DNA from: Gonatopus flavifemur
Taxonomy: Eukaryota; Arthropoda; Insecta; Hymenoptera; Dryinidae
Reading direction: 5' to 3'
Length of the DNA: 64,000 bases
NCBI GenBank assembly: GCA_018340375.1
Contig: JAFFJZ010000006.1
Coordinates: 22,450,001 to 22,514,000 of the forward strand
Positions 32,422 through 43,311 of the stretch are shown here, piece by piece; positions within the stretch are counted from its first letter, which is position 1, and every line of letters starts with the position of its first letter. The notes beneath the pieces were generated by a model, which saw nothing but the letters and a program-made list of their open reading frames with translations, made no database searches and was not told where the DNA came from. Both the position numbers and the translations under genes were made by a program.

Positions 32422-34077
32422 CAGGGCTGTCCCACTGGTCCTACTTTTCCTACTTTTTGGTAAGATGTCCTACTTTGTCCTACTATTCTGCACTTTATCC
32501 TACTATTCCTACTTTTTCGTGAAGTCCCTGATGAAAATTATCTTATAATCAGGGACGTTTTTACATTTTTGCCACTCAGGGCCTAATAATACTTTGTCGC
32601 TCCCAACCTGAACTGGATTAATATTTTCAATTATTTCATTAAGTATATCATAACAAAATTCTCATAATTTCTCTAAGAATTGTGGCTTTATCAAAAATTA
32701 TGAAAAAATATGAGTTTTGTGACAAATCATAAAGATTTATGAGAATATTTTCGTCATAGGTGTCATAATTTGTTCCATTCTTTTGCCATTTAGTCAGCAT
32801 TTTCATTTTTTGAAGTTCACTCACATCGTATACTGTTCTTCTTGCTGTGATCATCAGATTATATTATATGTTTGAAAGAATGAATAGAACAAGTCAGTAA
32901 TTTTATGATATTGATTTCAAAGTTCAAACCAAACAATCACACGAAAATTTGGTTATAACAGCTACTTGAATAGTTGATTTTCGACTATATACCGGATAAT
33001 TGCTGTAGTTGTTGATTAGTCGCTACATCTATTTTGGTAAATGATTGAAATACGTGATCACTTTCTAAATTTGAAAGAATAAGAAGTCTATGGCTCCACT
33101 CCATTGAATTTCAGAAGTGAACTTGTCCAGTTTGAGTGATATTTTCAATTGTTTCGATGGAAATTCCTCTTCAAAAGTGAAAAAGTCCCTTCCAAATCGA
33201 AGTGATCTAAAGAGTCCAACTCCACACCTCAGACTATCACTCTTGAAGAGTGAAAATTCTACTAAAAAAATTGATAAGCTCACTTTTGGCTGGCTAAAAA
33301 GTGAAATCTAACTAAGAATTTAAAGAAATAGTTCGATTAATAAGACCACAATTGATCCTGCTTTCCGTAATGCTATAATTGAAGGTTCGTGAGATCAGAT
33401 AATTTTTCAATTTAATTATTATCTGAGAACGTGCAATACATAAAGTAGCGGGTCAACTCAGTTGAAATATCAAATCAACGATTTTTTGCAGACATCACAT
33501 TTGTACATGCACAAAACGTCCAATTGACAATTCACAATAAACATGATTCTCATTCAAACCAGTTAATCAAATAACGAATGGAATACTGAACTAGAAAAAT
33601 ATCACAAATGTTGCGAAGTTTCAATATTTTCAATGTGTTTGATGAACTTTTGAATGGCATTACTTTTTTCACATGTCAAAGCAACAAAATTCGATATTTT
33701 GGACTAATAAACAAAAATTTGAAGGATTTGATTAACGAGAGAATTGAAAAAAAAACGATTTTATAATTGTTGCTTATTTTTTAAAATATATTTTCTATAA
33801 ACATTTCTATTAATTCTATTAGACTGTTGAAGAAAATAATCCATGATAATTGCAAATTTTTATTTTAATGAACGTGATATAGATGTAACGTTTAATAAAA
33901 CTATATATGGCGATCGATTTTATTTTATAGTTTTTATTAATTTCGTAATTCTGTCATAAAATTTCTTTATATAAATGTTTTACTTCTATTTTGGAAATTA
34001 TTTACCTTTTTTTCGGGTTATCCTACTTCTTTGTTTTAAATGTCCTACTTTTTTATGGAAGCTCAGTGGGAGCCCTG
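32422..34077. mobile_element. hAT-like element inserted in the transposon gene
   Basis: It starts CAGGGCTGTCCCACTGGTCC and ends CTCAGTGGGAGCCCTG, TIRs of the CAGGG type common in hAT elements. Subterminal regions carry several TCCTACTTTT words, as hAT ends often do. The eight flanking bases do not match, so no target duplication is visible. No transposase frame remains. A CACTCT-word MITE (33059-33327) is nested inside. The insertion ends the open frame at 32421. Confidence 0.65.
33059..33327 (+). mobile_element. CACTCT-word MITE, copy 3 (diverged)
   Basis: CACTTTCTAAATTTGAAAG at the left and AGCTCACTTTTGGCTGGC with AAAAAGTGAAATCTAAC on the right follow the order of copies 2 and 4, with more substitutions. 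Frames 33065-33283 (minus) and 33117-33311 (plus) are by-products. Confidence 0.75.
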
Positions 34078-34203
34078 ATTTTTGTTTGTTTAAATGACCG
34101 TTTGGCTATTGAAATCGATTTTTTACAAACTAAACTTCAGGAAAATGAAATTTTCTCTTTACCAATCTCTTGGGCATAAAGAAACAAAGAAATTCATGTA
34201 CTT

Positions 34204-34450
34204 CCCAGATAGAAAAATGTCTCCATTAGGCCATCATAATGGTGACATGCACGCCAAGAAATGTTCGCATAATGGCGCCAAGGTGTTTCCGCATAAAGCA
34301 TTGTTATTGGTAGCAAAACGAGGTGATGGCACCATAATTGAAACATAATGTTTACATTCTATGCATCATTGCAAGCTGAGCGGAGTTCATGATAGTATGT
34401 TTACGGCACGTTATGTTACAAAACATTCAGAGCATGCTTTTCTATCTGGG
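34204..34450. mobile_element. CCCAGATAGAAAA-ended MITE (CATAATGG words)
   Basis: CCCAGATAGAAAAATG on the left is mirrored by CATGCTTTTCTATCTGGG on the right. GCATAATGG, CACCATAAT and AAACATAATG recur inside. It is nested near the right end of the 30391-34718 element. Confidence 0.8.
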
Positions 34451-34735
34451 TTATGAGTCAAATCACTGCTCCTAGAACGATTTTACGAGCAAAAAATCCT
34501 TGGGGTGAATATTTACCCCGGTTTGTAGCTTATAGGCAAAAAAAATGGGTTTGTAGTTCTAGGGTTAATAGAATATTTCTACCTTGGGAGGTTAAGTGAT
34601 GAAATAACTGATGGGATTCAATGAGCCTCCACATATCTTCCAATTAAATTCCCAACTTTTGATTTTGACAAAGGTAATAGAAAGTAATGGGGTAACTGAC
34701 AAAAGCACACCTCATTTCCGATTAATTGATGTTTT

Positions 34736-35272
34736 TTCTAATAGAATTTGAGGAGACTTTTTCACCCGTTCCAACCCATATAGAGATATCAAAGTTGTCC
34801 AAAGGCGCTGTACAGGCAAGGCCTTGGGTATTTGCTATAGTTTATAGTACAAATAACGCTTCTATTCTATTTGATTCCGTCAAATCGATATATTCCCCAG
34901 TAGAACTTTTGGATGGGAAAATACCAAGGCCTGACGAGGCATGCCTGATTCCTTATCACCCAGACAGCTGCATAACGTGCCACTGGAACGTTTATGGAAG
35001 GTTTATAGAACGTAAAAGAGGTTTTCTGAACGTTCAGAAAACGTCCCAAAGATACATTGTGCTGTTAGGGCAGGTCCTCATCAGGTTTCGTTACGGTTTT
35101 CCCTATTTCGCTCGATTTGATGGAAACCTCATCCGAACCCTATGGTACCGGTATTTCACCTATTAGGGAAATCTGATAAGTCCCTCGTAAGAACCTTGTA
35201 AGATTCCCTCATTCACGGTTTCCGGATTCCAACCTGATTAGCCTGGAATGCCTGATCAAATTTCTACTAGGG
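34736..35272. mobile_element. TCTACTAGGG-ended element (CCTGATCAGG words), host of a small MITE
   Basis: The left end TTCTAATAGAATTTGAG is an imperfect mirror of the right end TGATCAAATTTCTACTAGGG. Interior words GGCCTGA, GCATGCCTGATT and CCTCATCAGG recur in the element at 50005-50780. A 112-base MITE (34959-35070) is nested inside. The 146-codon frame 34726-35166 runs through both and has no domain. Confidence 0.6.
34959..35070. mobile_element. CCCAGACAGCTGCAT small MITE (GAACGTT words)
   Basis: CCCAGACAGCTGCATAACGT on the left is mirrored by ATACATTGTGCTGTTAGGG. GGAACGTTTATGG / TTTTCTGAACGTTCAG words resemble the 26567-26868 family. Confidence 0.65.
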
Positions 35273-37883
35273 TTCTGTTGAAACTAACTCGGCACACATT
35301 ACAATGACGCATCACTCGATGATTTCCCGGCTTGCGTATAGCCTGGGTAGGGATGAATCGTGACATCCCCCAGCTCTGTTCAGGCGCTGAAAACTACTGG
35401 GAAATACCCGAGAGATGACACCAGAGAGATGACAGGAAAATGATCTGATTAGAACACCCTTAGTTGCAATAATTTGAAATCTGGTGCTATTCGTCAGAAA
35501 ATATGATTGTGACATCCAGAGAGAGTGGTTGAAGCTAAAATGAACTACATTTTCCAGGTTAGAAAAACCAGATTTTTTTCTTGCTGTGATAATCAGAATA
35601 TGTGGTTAATTTTGGCTTCAAACATTTTTTTCTGGACGTCATCATGACATTTTTTCAAGATACCACGAATGTTTCAACCAGATCGTTTTTTTGTCAGTGC
35701 CCATTCAACTGTTCCAAAACCATAAATCCATGAACTGTGATCAGCATCGATAAAATTCATAAATGCAGTTGTAGAATATCGTTTCCGTAGCGACATAATT
35801 TTCTAGTGAAATGTGTATTATCATATCGTATAATTCAGAGGCTTACCATATTCCATTAATACATCCCTTATCTCCTTCACTTATAATTGAATCGCAAAAG
35901 GATGAACCTCTCAGTGGTTCTTGAAATAGGTCTTGGTCGTCGATTGCCTCAGTCGATCCATATCTCTTACTTCTGCCTTCTACGACCCTTGAGTTCTCTC
36001 AGAGAATGATAATATATAAAACGTAAATATACGACTCGAGTTTGTATCCTGCCACTTCTCTTTCCTTGTAAATATTTCATTTCGAGAACAAGTACATTGT
36101 CAACGACATCTCGAGATCATATCTGTCGTATCTCCGAATATATATCTCACGCTATATACGATATTTTACGTATTTTTATTCGAAACACGTTTTGTTTTGA
36201 GTTCTGAAGGAGAATCTGGCTCGATCCTATGAAAAATTCCAAGATAGTTGCATCCATCGCATTCATCGAACACGTTTATAAGCAAAAATGACAAGAATCT
36301 GAAACCTAGGAACAATCTCATTCAGCATTTATGAAAAATATCTTCATGCGACCTCTTGGCGTGCACCACCACGAATTTCGAATCCAATATATCTCCACAT
36401 CCGCGGATCAACAACAACAAGAATAATGGCTCTCGATATCTAAAGTTATTATCGTCGCAACCTTCATTCCGGCACTTGGAATCTGGAGTCGATATTTTTG
36501 TATCGCTCTCATCCGTCGAGGCCTTATTCGCTCCGATCGAAATAATTTTATTATCCAAAAAGCACACGAGAAATCACTGTACATAAATCATCGCATATAA
36601 CCGAGGAAAGTTTGGAAAATAGGCCAATTCCATAAGTATAATGTATCCACGTCTACATATATTACCCGCTTATCGAGTCTAGACTAGGATAGAGAAGACC
36701 AAGAAAATTGTATTTTGAAGTTTCAGTCGGATTTCTGCGATAACTATGATCTTTGTCCTTCCCTCGATTCGAGTATCGGACAAACAATAAAGTCAAGAAT
36801 AAACAAGTAACTCTTTCCCTTTAGGAGGATAAATAAGGAATTCATGAGATTCCAGATTCCATGACATACTTGAAAAACATGAGAATGAGAATGAGAGAGA
36901 ATGTTGAATTGAAGGAGTTTGAAATAATAATAATAATGAGAAGAAGAAGAAGAAGATAGAACGAGAGAGTGTAAAACTTGAAACGGACGATCGACGGAGG
37001 TTCGTAACTTTGAATTAACTTTACTTATCGGAGAAGAGAAGAAGAAAAGAGATGATAAGAAAGACAAAGACGAAATAGCCCTATAACGATTGCTTAACTT
37101 TGATGGATTTCGCTTGGCTTTCGATTCCGTTCGAAGTGAATTGAAAGTTGAAAAGCCCAGTCATTCTATATCGAATATATATATATATATATTTTATATA
37201 AATGTAAAAAAGAAGATTTTTTACTGAAAATCGTATTACATGTAATCAATCTTCCGCTCTATTCTTTTTTTCTTTCACTTATAATACGTTCACAATTGTC
37301 TAATCGAAAGGGATCAACCCGGATTAAGAATATTGAACGGTAAAGGAGTAGGAGGGTCCTGCGAGAATAGCAGAATCCTTTCCAGTTATGAATCGAGGTC
37401 AGCCTTCGAGTGTAATAGTCCGTATATACATATATATACATTCTTCCTCTTTTTCGAACACACTCTCATAAGTAGGTAGATATAAGTATAAAGAATCCTG
37501 AAGAAAGTAAATTTTGTGAACTCTATCGGTGGGATTGGAGAAATTAAAATCTTCGTATTCTTTTTTTTTATTCTTTCGTAATAACTTCGGGAAGAAACGA
37601 ATTTGTTGGATGATCCATCCTGGCGAATCTCTCGCGAACGCTCCGTTCTCTCCAAATTAGACGATCTAGATCGAACGGCGAGAGGGAGAAAATTGAAAAG
37701 GAAGGAAGATTGTATTATGATACAGTTGCGGGGAGTCCCTTCTTTCAACGAATGTTTCAGACAAAATTTCTCATTAAAAAACTCTTTATCGAGAATCTCT
37801 GGAAATTTTAGTGATTCTCAGAGGAATTTTCCCACCAGAGCGTTGATTGCTGGCATTTTAATACACTGACGAAAATTTGTTTT
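35273..37883. other. Largely unique DNA with microsatellites
   Basis: No gene is recognised. Simple sequence occurs at 36923-36957 (AAT then AAG) and 37175-37193 (AT). Frames of 60-120 codons (for example minus 37386-37748) lie in AT- or purine-rich sequence without motifs. Confidence 0.5.
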
Positions 37884-39439
37884 TAGTCCAGTCAAATTAA
37901 CCAACAAAAAAGGCCGAACTGGGAACACATTGGAGAGTGGCCGTTCTATGGCTGATTACCTTCATTTTGGTGTCATGGATCACCCTTGAAAAGTCCCCGT
38001 GCGTAAAATGTGTGCAACCCTTTTTTTAAGGGTTGAAAAGGCTAAAATTCAGTGATAAATCGATTTTAGATTAGGATTTGGCTGTAAAATTGCGGGAGAG
38101 TGGCTGGACTATGGATAAATACCTTTGCTGTGATGCCGTGAATAACCCCTGAAAAATCTACCTCCGTAATGTATTTGCTACCCTTAGAAATGTATGAGAA
38201 AAATAGGGATAGCAATAATTTGATGATAACGCTTATTAGATATATAATGAAAATTATTATATCCTCTCTAAAATTTTTAGAGTGAGATTTCACTCTTCAG
38301 CCAGCCAAAAGTGAGCCTGTCGAAATTTTGAGTGAAATTTCCACTCTTTTAGAGTGATATTCTGAGGTTTGAGGTTAGAAACCCACAGCCACTCAAATTC
38401 TAGACCCAATTTTTCACTCTGAAAGAGTGAGGGATCACTCGAAACGTGTGAAAATCCCACTCGAAGCAGACTGGCTCACTTCTGAGACTTGGTGGAGTGA
38501 AACACGTGATTTTTCACTCTTTCAGATTTAGAGAATAGATTATTCCCTGACAACCTATTATAATACTCTTTATTATGTATCTGATAAGGTTCATTATAAA
38601 TCATTGTTACCCCCATTTTTATTGTACATTTCTCTCCGTGGGGTTGAAAAGAGTAAAAATCAGTGATAAATCGATTTCTCAGATAAATCCCCTGAAGTAT
38701 CAGGTTTCCCACAAAAATAGCTTCTCTGAAAAAAAATTTCCTTATAAAATTAACTACACAAAAGGTAATTTGATTTTTTTCTTCATGGAATCAATAGTTT
38801 CAGAGCAAAACACTTCTGAAGTTCTGTTTTGAATATTATATGCATAAAATGTGCGTGTGTGTGTGTGGTAGGGAGGACATTTTAGAAAAAATGCACCTAG
38901 CACTCTGCTTCCGCGGTGGTGTGGAAAAGAGGACATTTTATGTACGTAATATAATATACAAAAATTTCAAAACTGTTTGATTCCGAAACTACTGAGGTTA
39001 AGAAAAGAGTGAAATAACGTTTTTTGTAGCTAATTCCATGAGGAATTCTTTTGAGGAGAGCTACTTTTACGAAAAACCCGATAGTTCAGGAGATATATGC
39101 GAAAAATCAATTTATAACCGATGTTCGTCACTTTTAACTCCTCAAAAAAGGGTTGCACCCACTTTACGGAGGTGGATTTTTCAGGGGTTATTCACGGCAT
39201 CACAGCAAAGGTATTTATTCATCGTTAAGCCACTTTCCCGTAATTTTACAGTCGAATCCTATTCTAAAATTGATTTGTAATTGATTTTTACCCTTTTCAA
39301 CCCCTAAAAAAAAGGGGTGCACACACTTTACGGGCAGGGACTTTTCAGGGGTGATTCATGACACCAAAATGAAGGTATTTATCCATGGAACGGCCACTCT
39401 CTAATTTTGTCCTAGTCAAACTGTAATTTGACTGGACTA
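37884..39439. mobile_element. Foldback element with ~300-base inverted arms
   Basis: TAGTCCAGTCAAATTA at 37884 mirrors TAATTTGACTGGACTA ending at 39439. The arms 37884-38185 and 39110-39439 pair over most of their length, including GAGTGGCCGTTCTATGG/CCATGGAACGGCCACTC and TGTGTGCAACCC/GGGGTGCACACA. Phrases such as CAGTGATAAATCGATTT repeat in tandem within and beyond the arms. The centre holds a nested CACTCT-word MITE. No transposase frame is seen. Confidence 0.8.
38264..38536 (-). mobile_element. CACTCT-word MITE, copy 4 (reversed)
   Basis: It is the reverse complement of copy 2 (24756-25021) phrase by phrase: AAAAGTGAGCCTGTCGAAAT, TCTAGACCCAATTTTTCACT, CTCGAAGCAGACTGGCTCAC. It lies inside the foldback element. 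Confidence 0.85.
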
Positions 39440-39705
39440 TTTGTGAAACTAGGGTTGCACACGATACGATACAATACGATACGATATTGGGACCAATATC
39501 GTATCAATATCAAGATATATCGTGGGGCCCGAATGTCGTGTTGGTATCGATTATCCCAATATCATTATCCTATCGTAAATATCGTACATTGATTTCGAAT
39601 TTTTCAATTCTAATTTGTAATTAAAAGATTGTTTTTCTCTGAGAGAATTTAATTCCTATAATCTCGTTCTTCAAAATTCATTCATTGTGAATATGTATAC
39701 TAGTA

Positions 39706-39939
39706 CACTGGAAGAATTTTACTCTAAAAATTACCGTAAAATTCCAGTAATGGGTGGACAAGTAGAAATTCTCCAAAAAATTACTATACATTCTGTAGAC
39801 TTCAACGACGTTCTAAACAATTGAAGACGATTTTTCCTATGAATTTTACCGACTGTACAGTAATTTTTTGGAGATTATTCACTTGTCCTCTCTTTACTGG
39901 AATTTCCCGATTATTTTTTGAAGTGACATTCTTTTAGTG
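39706..39939. mobile_element. CACTGGAAGAATTTTAC MITE with TA target duplication
   Basis: It runs from CACTGGAAGAATTTTACTC to GTGACATTCTTTTAGTG, flanked by TA at 39704-39705 and 39940-39941. Inner arms CAAGTAGAAATTCTCCAAAA and TTTTTGGAGATTATTCACTT pair. TA flanks and CACTG ends put it with Tc1/mariner-mobilised MITEs. Confidence 0.8.
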
Positions 39940-40025
39940 TAGTTACTGAAGATGAGAACTACTCATAACTCCGCGGGAAAACTTCAAACAAAAAAATGCC
40001 GGAAGAAAGAACATCCTGTATTTCT

Positions 40026-41275
40026 CCCTGGTAAAAAAAATCTCTCTGGATCTCTCTGAAATCTCTCTGAATTTCTCTGAATCTCTTCATATTTTGGGAC
40101 AAATTTCAGAGAGATCCAGAGTAATTCCAGAGTAATTCAGAGGAAGTTAGAGACTTCTCCGATAGTGATACGTTCTGAATTCTTCAACTTTCTCTGAATC
40201 TCTCTGCATATCACTGAATGTCTCAGAATTTTATATATTTGAATTTCAAAGCTCCCTCTGAATTTACATGAATATCTTTAAATTTCTTTGAATCTCCCGG
40301 AATATGATGTATTCAGATTTCAAAGCTCCCTCTGAATTCCTCTGAATCTCTCTGATTTTCTCTGAATCTCTCTGAATTCCTCTGAATTTCTCTGAATTAC
40401 GCTGAACCTTTCCAAATTCTTCTGGATATTCCTGAAAAGCTCTACGCACAATTTTTCCTAATTCACCTGTCTCGCTGAGTCTCTGACACTCCCTGAATGC
40501 CTCTGAAACCCTGAACCAAAAATTTTACTGAATTAATTCCTCTCTGGATTTCTCTGAATTCCTGTGAATCTCTCCGAATTACTCTGAATCTTTCTAAATT
40601 CCTCTAAATATTTCTGACAAGTTTCACGCGCAATTTTTCTTAATGTACCTGTCTCTGGAAGTCTCTGAAACTTCCAGAAAGCCTCTGAAATGCAGGACCA
40701 AGATTTTACTGAATTTATTGCTCTCTGAATTTCCCAGACTTCCCCCGCATCTCTCTGAATTCCGCTGAATCTCTCTGAATCTTTCTGGAAAATCCCACGC
40801 ACAATTTTTCCTAATTCACCTGTCCCTGTGAGTCTCTGACACTCCCTGAATACCTCTGGAATCCTAAACCAAAAGTTTAGCTGAATTAATTCTTCTCTGA
40901 ATTCCTCTGAATCTCTCTGAATTACTCTGGATCTGTCTAAATTCCTCTGAATATTTCTGAAAAATTCTACGCACAATCTTTCTGAATTCATCTATCTCTG
41001 AAAGCGTCTGACACTCCTCGAACGCCTCTGGAATGCAGGACCAAGGATTTTACTGAATTTGTTCCTCTCTGAATTTCCCAAAATTTCCCTGCATTTCTCT
41101 GAGTTCCTCCGAATTTTTCTGAATCCCGAAGAATTCAAAGCACAAGTTCTCTTAAACCACTAGTTCCTGGAATCCTTTGAACCACGCTGAATTGCTCTGA
41201 ATTTCTCTGATTCTTTCTGAATCTCTCTGAAACGTGAAATTTTCAGGGAGATTCAGAGAGATTTTTTTACCAGGG
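40026..41275. mobile_element. CCCTGGTAAAAAA element made of CTCTGAATYY repeats (complete copy)
   Basis: The ends CCCTGGTAAAAAAAATCTC and GAGATTTTTTTACCAGGG are inverted partners. The interior is almost entirely CTCTGAAT-type words with a 10-base period. On top of this sits a 170-185-base unit marked by ACGCACAATTTTTC at about 40445, 40629, 40796, 40969 and 41140, each followed by CTGAATTAATTCCTCTCTG-type sequence. The 152-codon minus-strand frame 40533-40991 (IQRDSEEFRE-like repeats) is the repeat read in one frame, not a gene. Confidence 0.85.
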
Positions 41276-41281
41276 CTATCA

Positions 41282-41393
41282 GCACGAAAAAAAGAATTCA
41301 GCTGTAGCATTTGAGTGCTTAGCACGGACACGGACAGTGATTGAATTAGCTGCAGCAGCTAATTTTTTTCTCTACAGCTAAATTTTTTTCCCC
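41282..41393. mobile_element. AGCTAA-family MITE, half copy
   Basis: GCACGAAAAAAAGAATTCAG, CTTAGCACGGACACGGACAG and GCAGCTAATTTTTTTCTC follow the left half of the copies at 675-899 and 45472-45677. The right half is missing, and the next MITE starts five bases on. Confidence 0.75.
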
Positions 41394-41397
41394 GTTA

Positions 41398-41521
41398 GGG
41401 ATCGTCCATAAATTACGTAACGCTATTGACTATATCTTTCTCTATCTCACTCATTATGTCTGAAGTTGGTGCAACAAGGAACGACAGAAGGAAAAGCGTT
41501 ACGTAATTTATGGACAGTCCC
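41398..41521. mobile_element. GGGATCGTCCATAAATTACG MITE
   Basis: GGGATCGTCCATAAATTACG (then TAACGC) is mirrored by TACGTAATTTATGGACAGTC(CC). This TIR type, opening GGGWCNGTCCATAAATTACG, is one I know from many arthropod genomes. The 124-base unit has no coding capacity. Confidence 0.85.
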
Positions 41522-41589
41522 TTGGGAGTTTTCCTCCTCGAGAAAGTTACGTTATGTTTGGTTATCTTGTATAACACAGTTTGAACATC

Positions 41590-41685
41590 CCACATAGCAC
41601 AGAGACCTCTAGAAGATATCTTGCAAATAGGCATTCTCGAAGATATTTTATAATCTTCTAAAAAATGTCCTATGCAACTCAATCA
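41590..41685. repeat. Left end of a CCCACATAGCACA / AGATATCTT repeat
   Basis: CCCACATAGCACAGAGACC followed by AGAAGATATCTTGC and GAAGATATTTTATAATC matches the 2686-2885 family. No matching right end is visible. Confidence 0.55.
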
Positions 41686-41912
41686 GAAAAATCCAAGAAC
41701 TCTGTTGTTTTTCGAAAATAACAGAATTCCCAAATTGTACTGATCGTTTTGCATAACATATCGTTTAGAATGCTTTTTCTGCCAGAACATTGGTGCTGCA
41801 TGGGATCTCAATATGGATCAAAACCCATTTTTATTTTACCAGTGAATATACAGTACTTTTCGGTATACGTATTGATTTTTTTTAAATCTGTGTGCTCTGC
41901 ACGAAGAAGGAT

Positions 41913-42255
41913 ACACGGAGAAAAGTGCCGCTCGAGAATATACGAGCTTTTTATTATTTTTCTGAGTAAACCATAAACAGGAAAGTTTGTGAAATTAATT
42001 TTTACATATTAAGAAAATACGAAAGATTACGAATATTGTGGAAGAAGTAATAGTTGAGATTCAAATTTTATAAAGCGTATGGTAAAATTTGGTTATTCAG
42101 TGTTGAAAATTTGAATCCGAATCGTCACTTGTTCCGCAGCATTCGTAGTTTCTCGTATTTTCATGTAAAAATTCATTATATGAACCTTCCTGTTTCTGGT
42201 TTACTAAAGAAAAAAAGAATATCTTATATTTTCGAGCGGCATTTTTCTCCGTGTG
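41913..42255. mobile_element. ACACGGAGAAAAGTGCCGCTC-type MITE, copy 2
   Basis: ACACGGAGAAAAGTGCCGCT at the left is mirrored by GAGCGGCATTTTTCTCCGTG at the right. Inner arms GAGTAAACCATAAACAGGAA and TTCCTGTTTCTGGTTTACTA pair. Related to 24095-24722 and 44416-44676. Confidence 0.8.
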
Positions 42256-42567
42256 ACCGTTACATCCTGGCATCTGAAAAGTAAAAACAGTGTCCACGGT
42301 TATTTTGAATACAACATGCTTGTAAAATATCGGCGATATTCTTGAATATCGTATCGGTTAATCGCATGAAGATATCGTAATATCGTGCATTCCTACGTTA
42401 AACTAGCGACAAGAGAATTGTTGACGTTTTATTGTTGAATATACAATATTTTTGGTTCTTATACCTGTGTGGGAATTAATTCTTAGCGGTGGTTTGGGCC
42501 AAACTAGGCGTCCTTATTTGATTTCAGGCCCTGTTTTAGTTACCTTTATAGGGCCTCGACAGGATTC

Positions 42568-42772
42568 CCGAGTCGAAAAATTGTAATACTTTTTGAAACC
42601 TGATTAACTCTGTAATACGCAACAATCCAGAGTTGAATCAAGTCATAAAAAAGTTAACATCAGGTTCAATGAGAATTTTGAAAGCAAAATCAGGTTGAGA
42701 ACAGAGCGAGATCAGGGCGATAAATAAGATCCACCCTGATCCATTCCGTAATACGCAACGAATCAGAGGTAA
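42568..42772 (-). mobile_element. GATTCGTTGCGTATTACGG element, uninterrupted copy
   Basis: On the minus strand it runs GATTCGTTGCGTATTACGGA ... GAGTTAATCAGGTTTCAAAA ... TTACAATTTTTCGACTCGGG, matching 48128-49330 closely. In that copy a Tc1-like element sits at the TA of AAAAAGTATTACA; here the site is intact. Confidence 0.8.
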
Positions 42773-43311
42773 TTTAGTTCTCACTTTTTGAGTCAGGTTG
42801 TCACGCACTCATCTTCAGGGCCTGCATAGTATTCCCAACTTGGGCCTATGTAGGACACCCATGATGAAACCAATGCAGGAGCTGAAACTAGAACTTTTAA
42901 CAGGATAATAAATTCTTGCGAATATTATCGAATTCAATAAATATTGTAAGAAGAGAATCCCAGGTGGGAGCTTCTTCGATTGAAAATTGGGCGATCCAAG
43001 GCCCTATTTGTACCCAGAGCACTTCAACTTGAGCCCGGACAGGCTTTCCATAATAAAATCGTCAAAATATCGGTATCATCATTGCTGAATTGACAATTTC
43101 ATTGTTGACAAGACTAACGCCACTATGTCCACGTAGATCGGTACTGGAAAGGTACCAACGGTTGTCTGCCGATTGCGGATCGGTACTTAACCGACTTCAT
43201 TTTAAGTTCGTTATTGACCACTTTTAGTATGCAAGCGTTGGCCTCCAACGTTGATTCGATGACGAACCAATGTGAATAAATATCTGGTGTACTTTAAGAG
43301 AAGACTCGATT
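42773..43311. other. Short repeats and unique DNA
   Basis: Words GGTACTGG/GGTACCAACGG at 43140-43190 look like a partial relative of the next element. The rest shows no structure I can name. Confidence 0.45.

Larger units (their letters stand above)
30391..34718 (+). mobile_element. 4.3-kb TIR element with decayed coding region
   Basis: The left end GAAATAAGGTGTGCTTTTGG and right end CAAAAGCACACCTCATTTC are inverted partners. Subterminal arms also share ATCTACCCC/ACCCCGGTTTGTAG and CCCTAGAAC/GTTCTAGGGTT phrases. The same ends flank the 0.54-kb unit at 9771-10312. Inside are a broken open frame (31777-32421), a hAT-like insertion (32422-34077) and two more MITEs. I read it as the longer, once coding member of the family. 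Its superfamily is not clear from the TIRs alone. Confidence 0.65.
39450..42395. mobile_element. Large ATATCG-word (hAT-like) element stuffed with six other repeats
   Basis: The left end TAGGGTTGCACACGATAC and right end CGTAATATCGTGCATTCCTA are imperfect inverted partners, and both subterminal regions consist of CGATAT/ATATCG words. TAGNGNTGCA-type ends occur in hAT elements. Between them lie 39706-39939, 40026-41275, 41282-41393, 41398-41521, 41590-41685 and 41913-42255. Because so much is inserted, the single-element reading is tentative. Confidence 0.45.

Noticed and set aside
40533..40991. 152-codon minus-strand frame with IQRDSEEFRE-like repeats
   Set aside because: It is a direct reading of the 10-base CTCTGAATYY repeat in one frame inside a TIR element; 918-1160 and 40264-40449 give the same pattern.
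40026..41275. CRISPR-like periodic repeat
   Set aside because: Units are degenerate and have no constant repeat/unique spacer pattern; the sequence is eukaryotic and bounded by TIRs.
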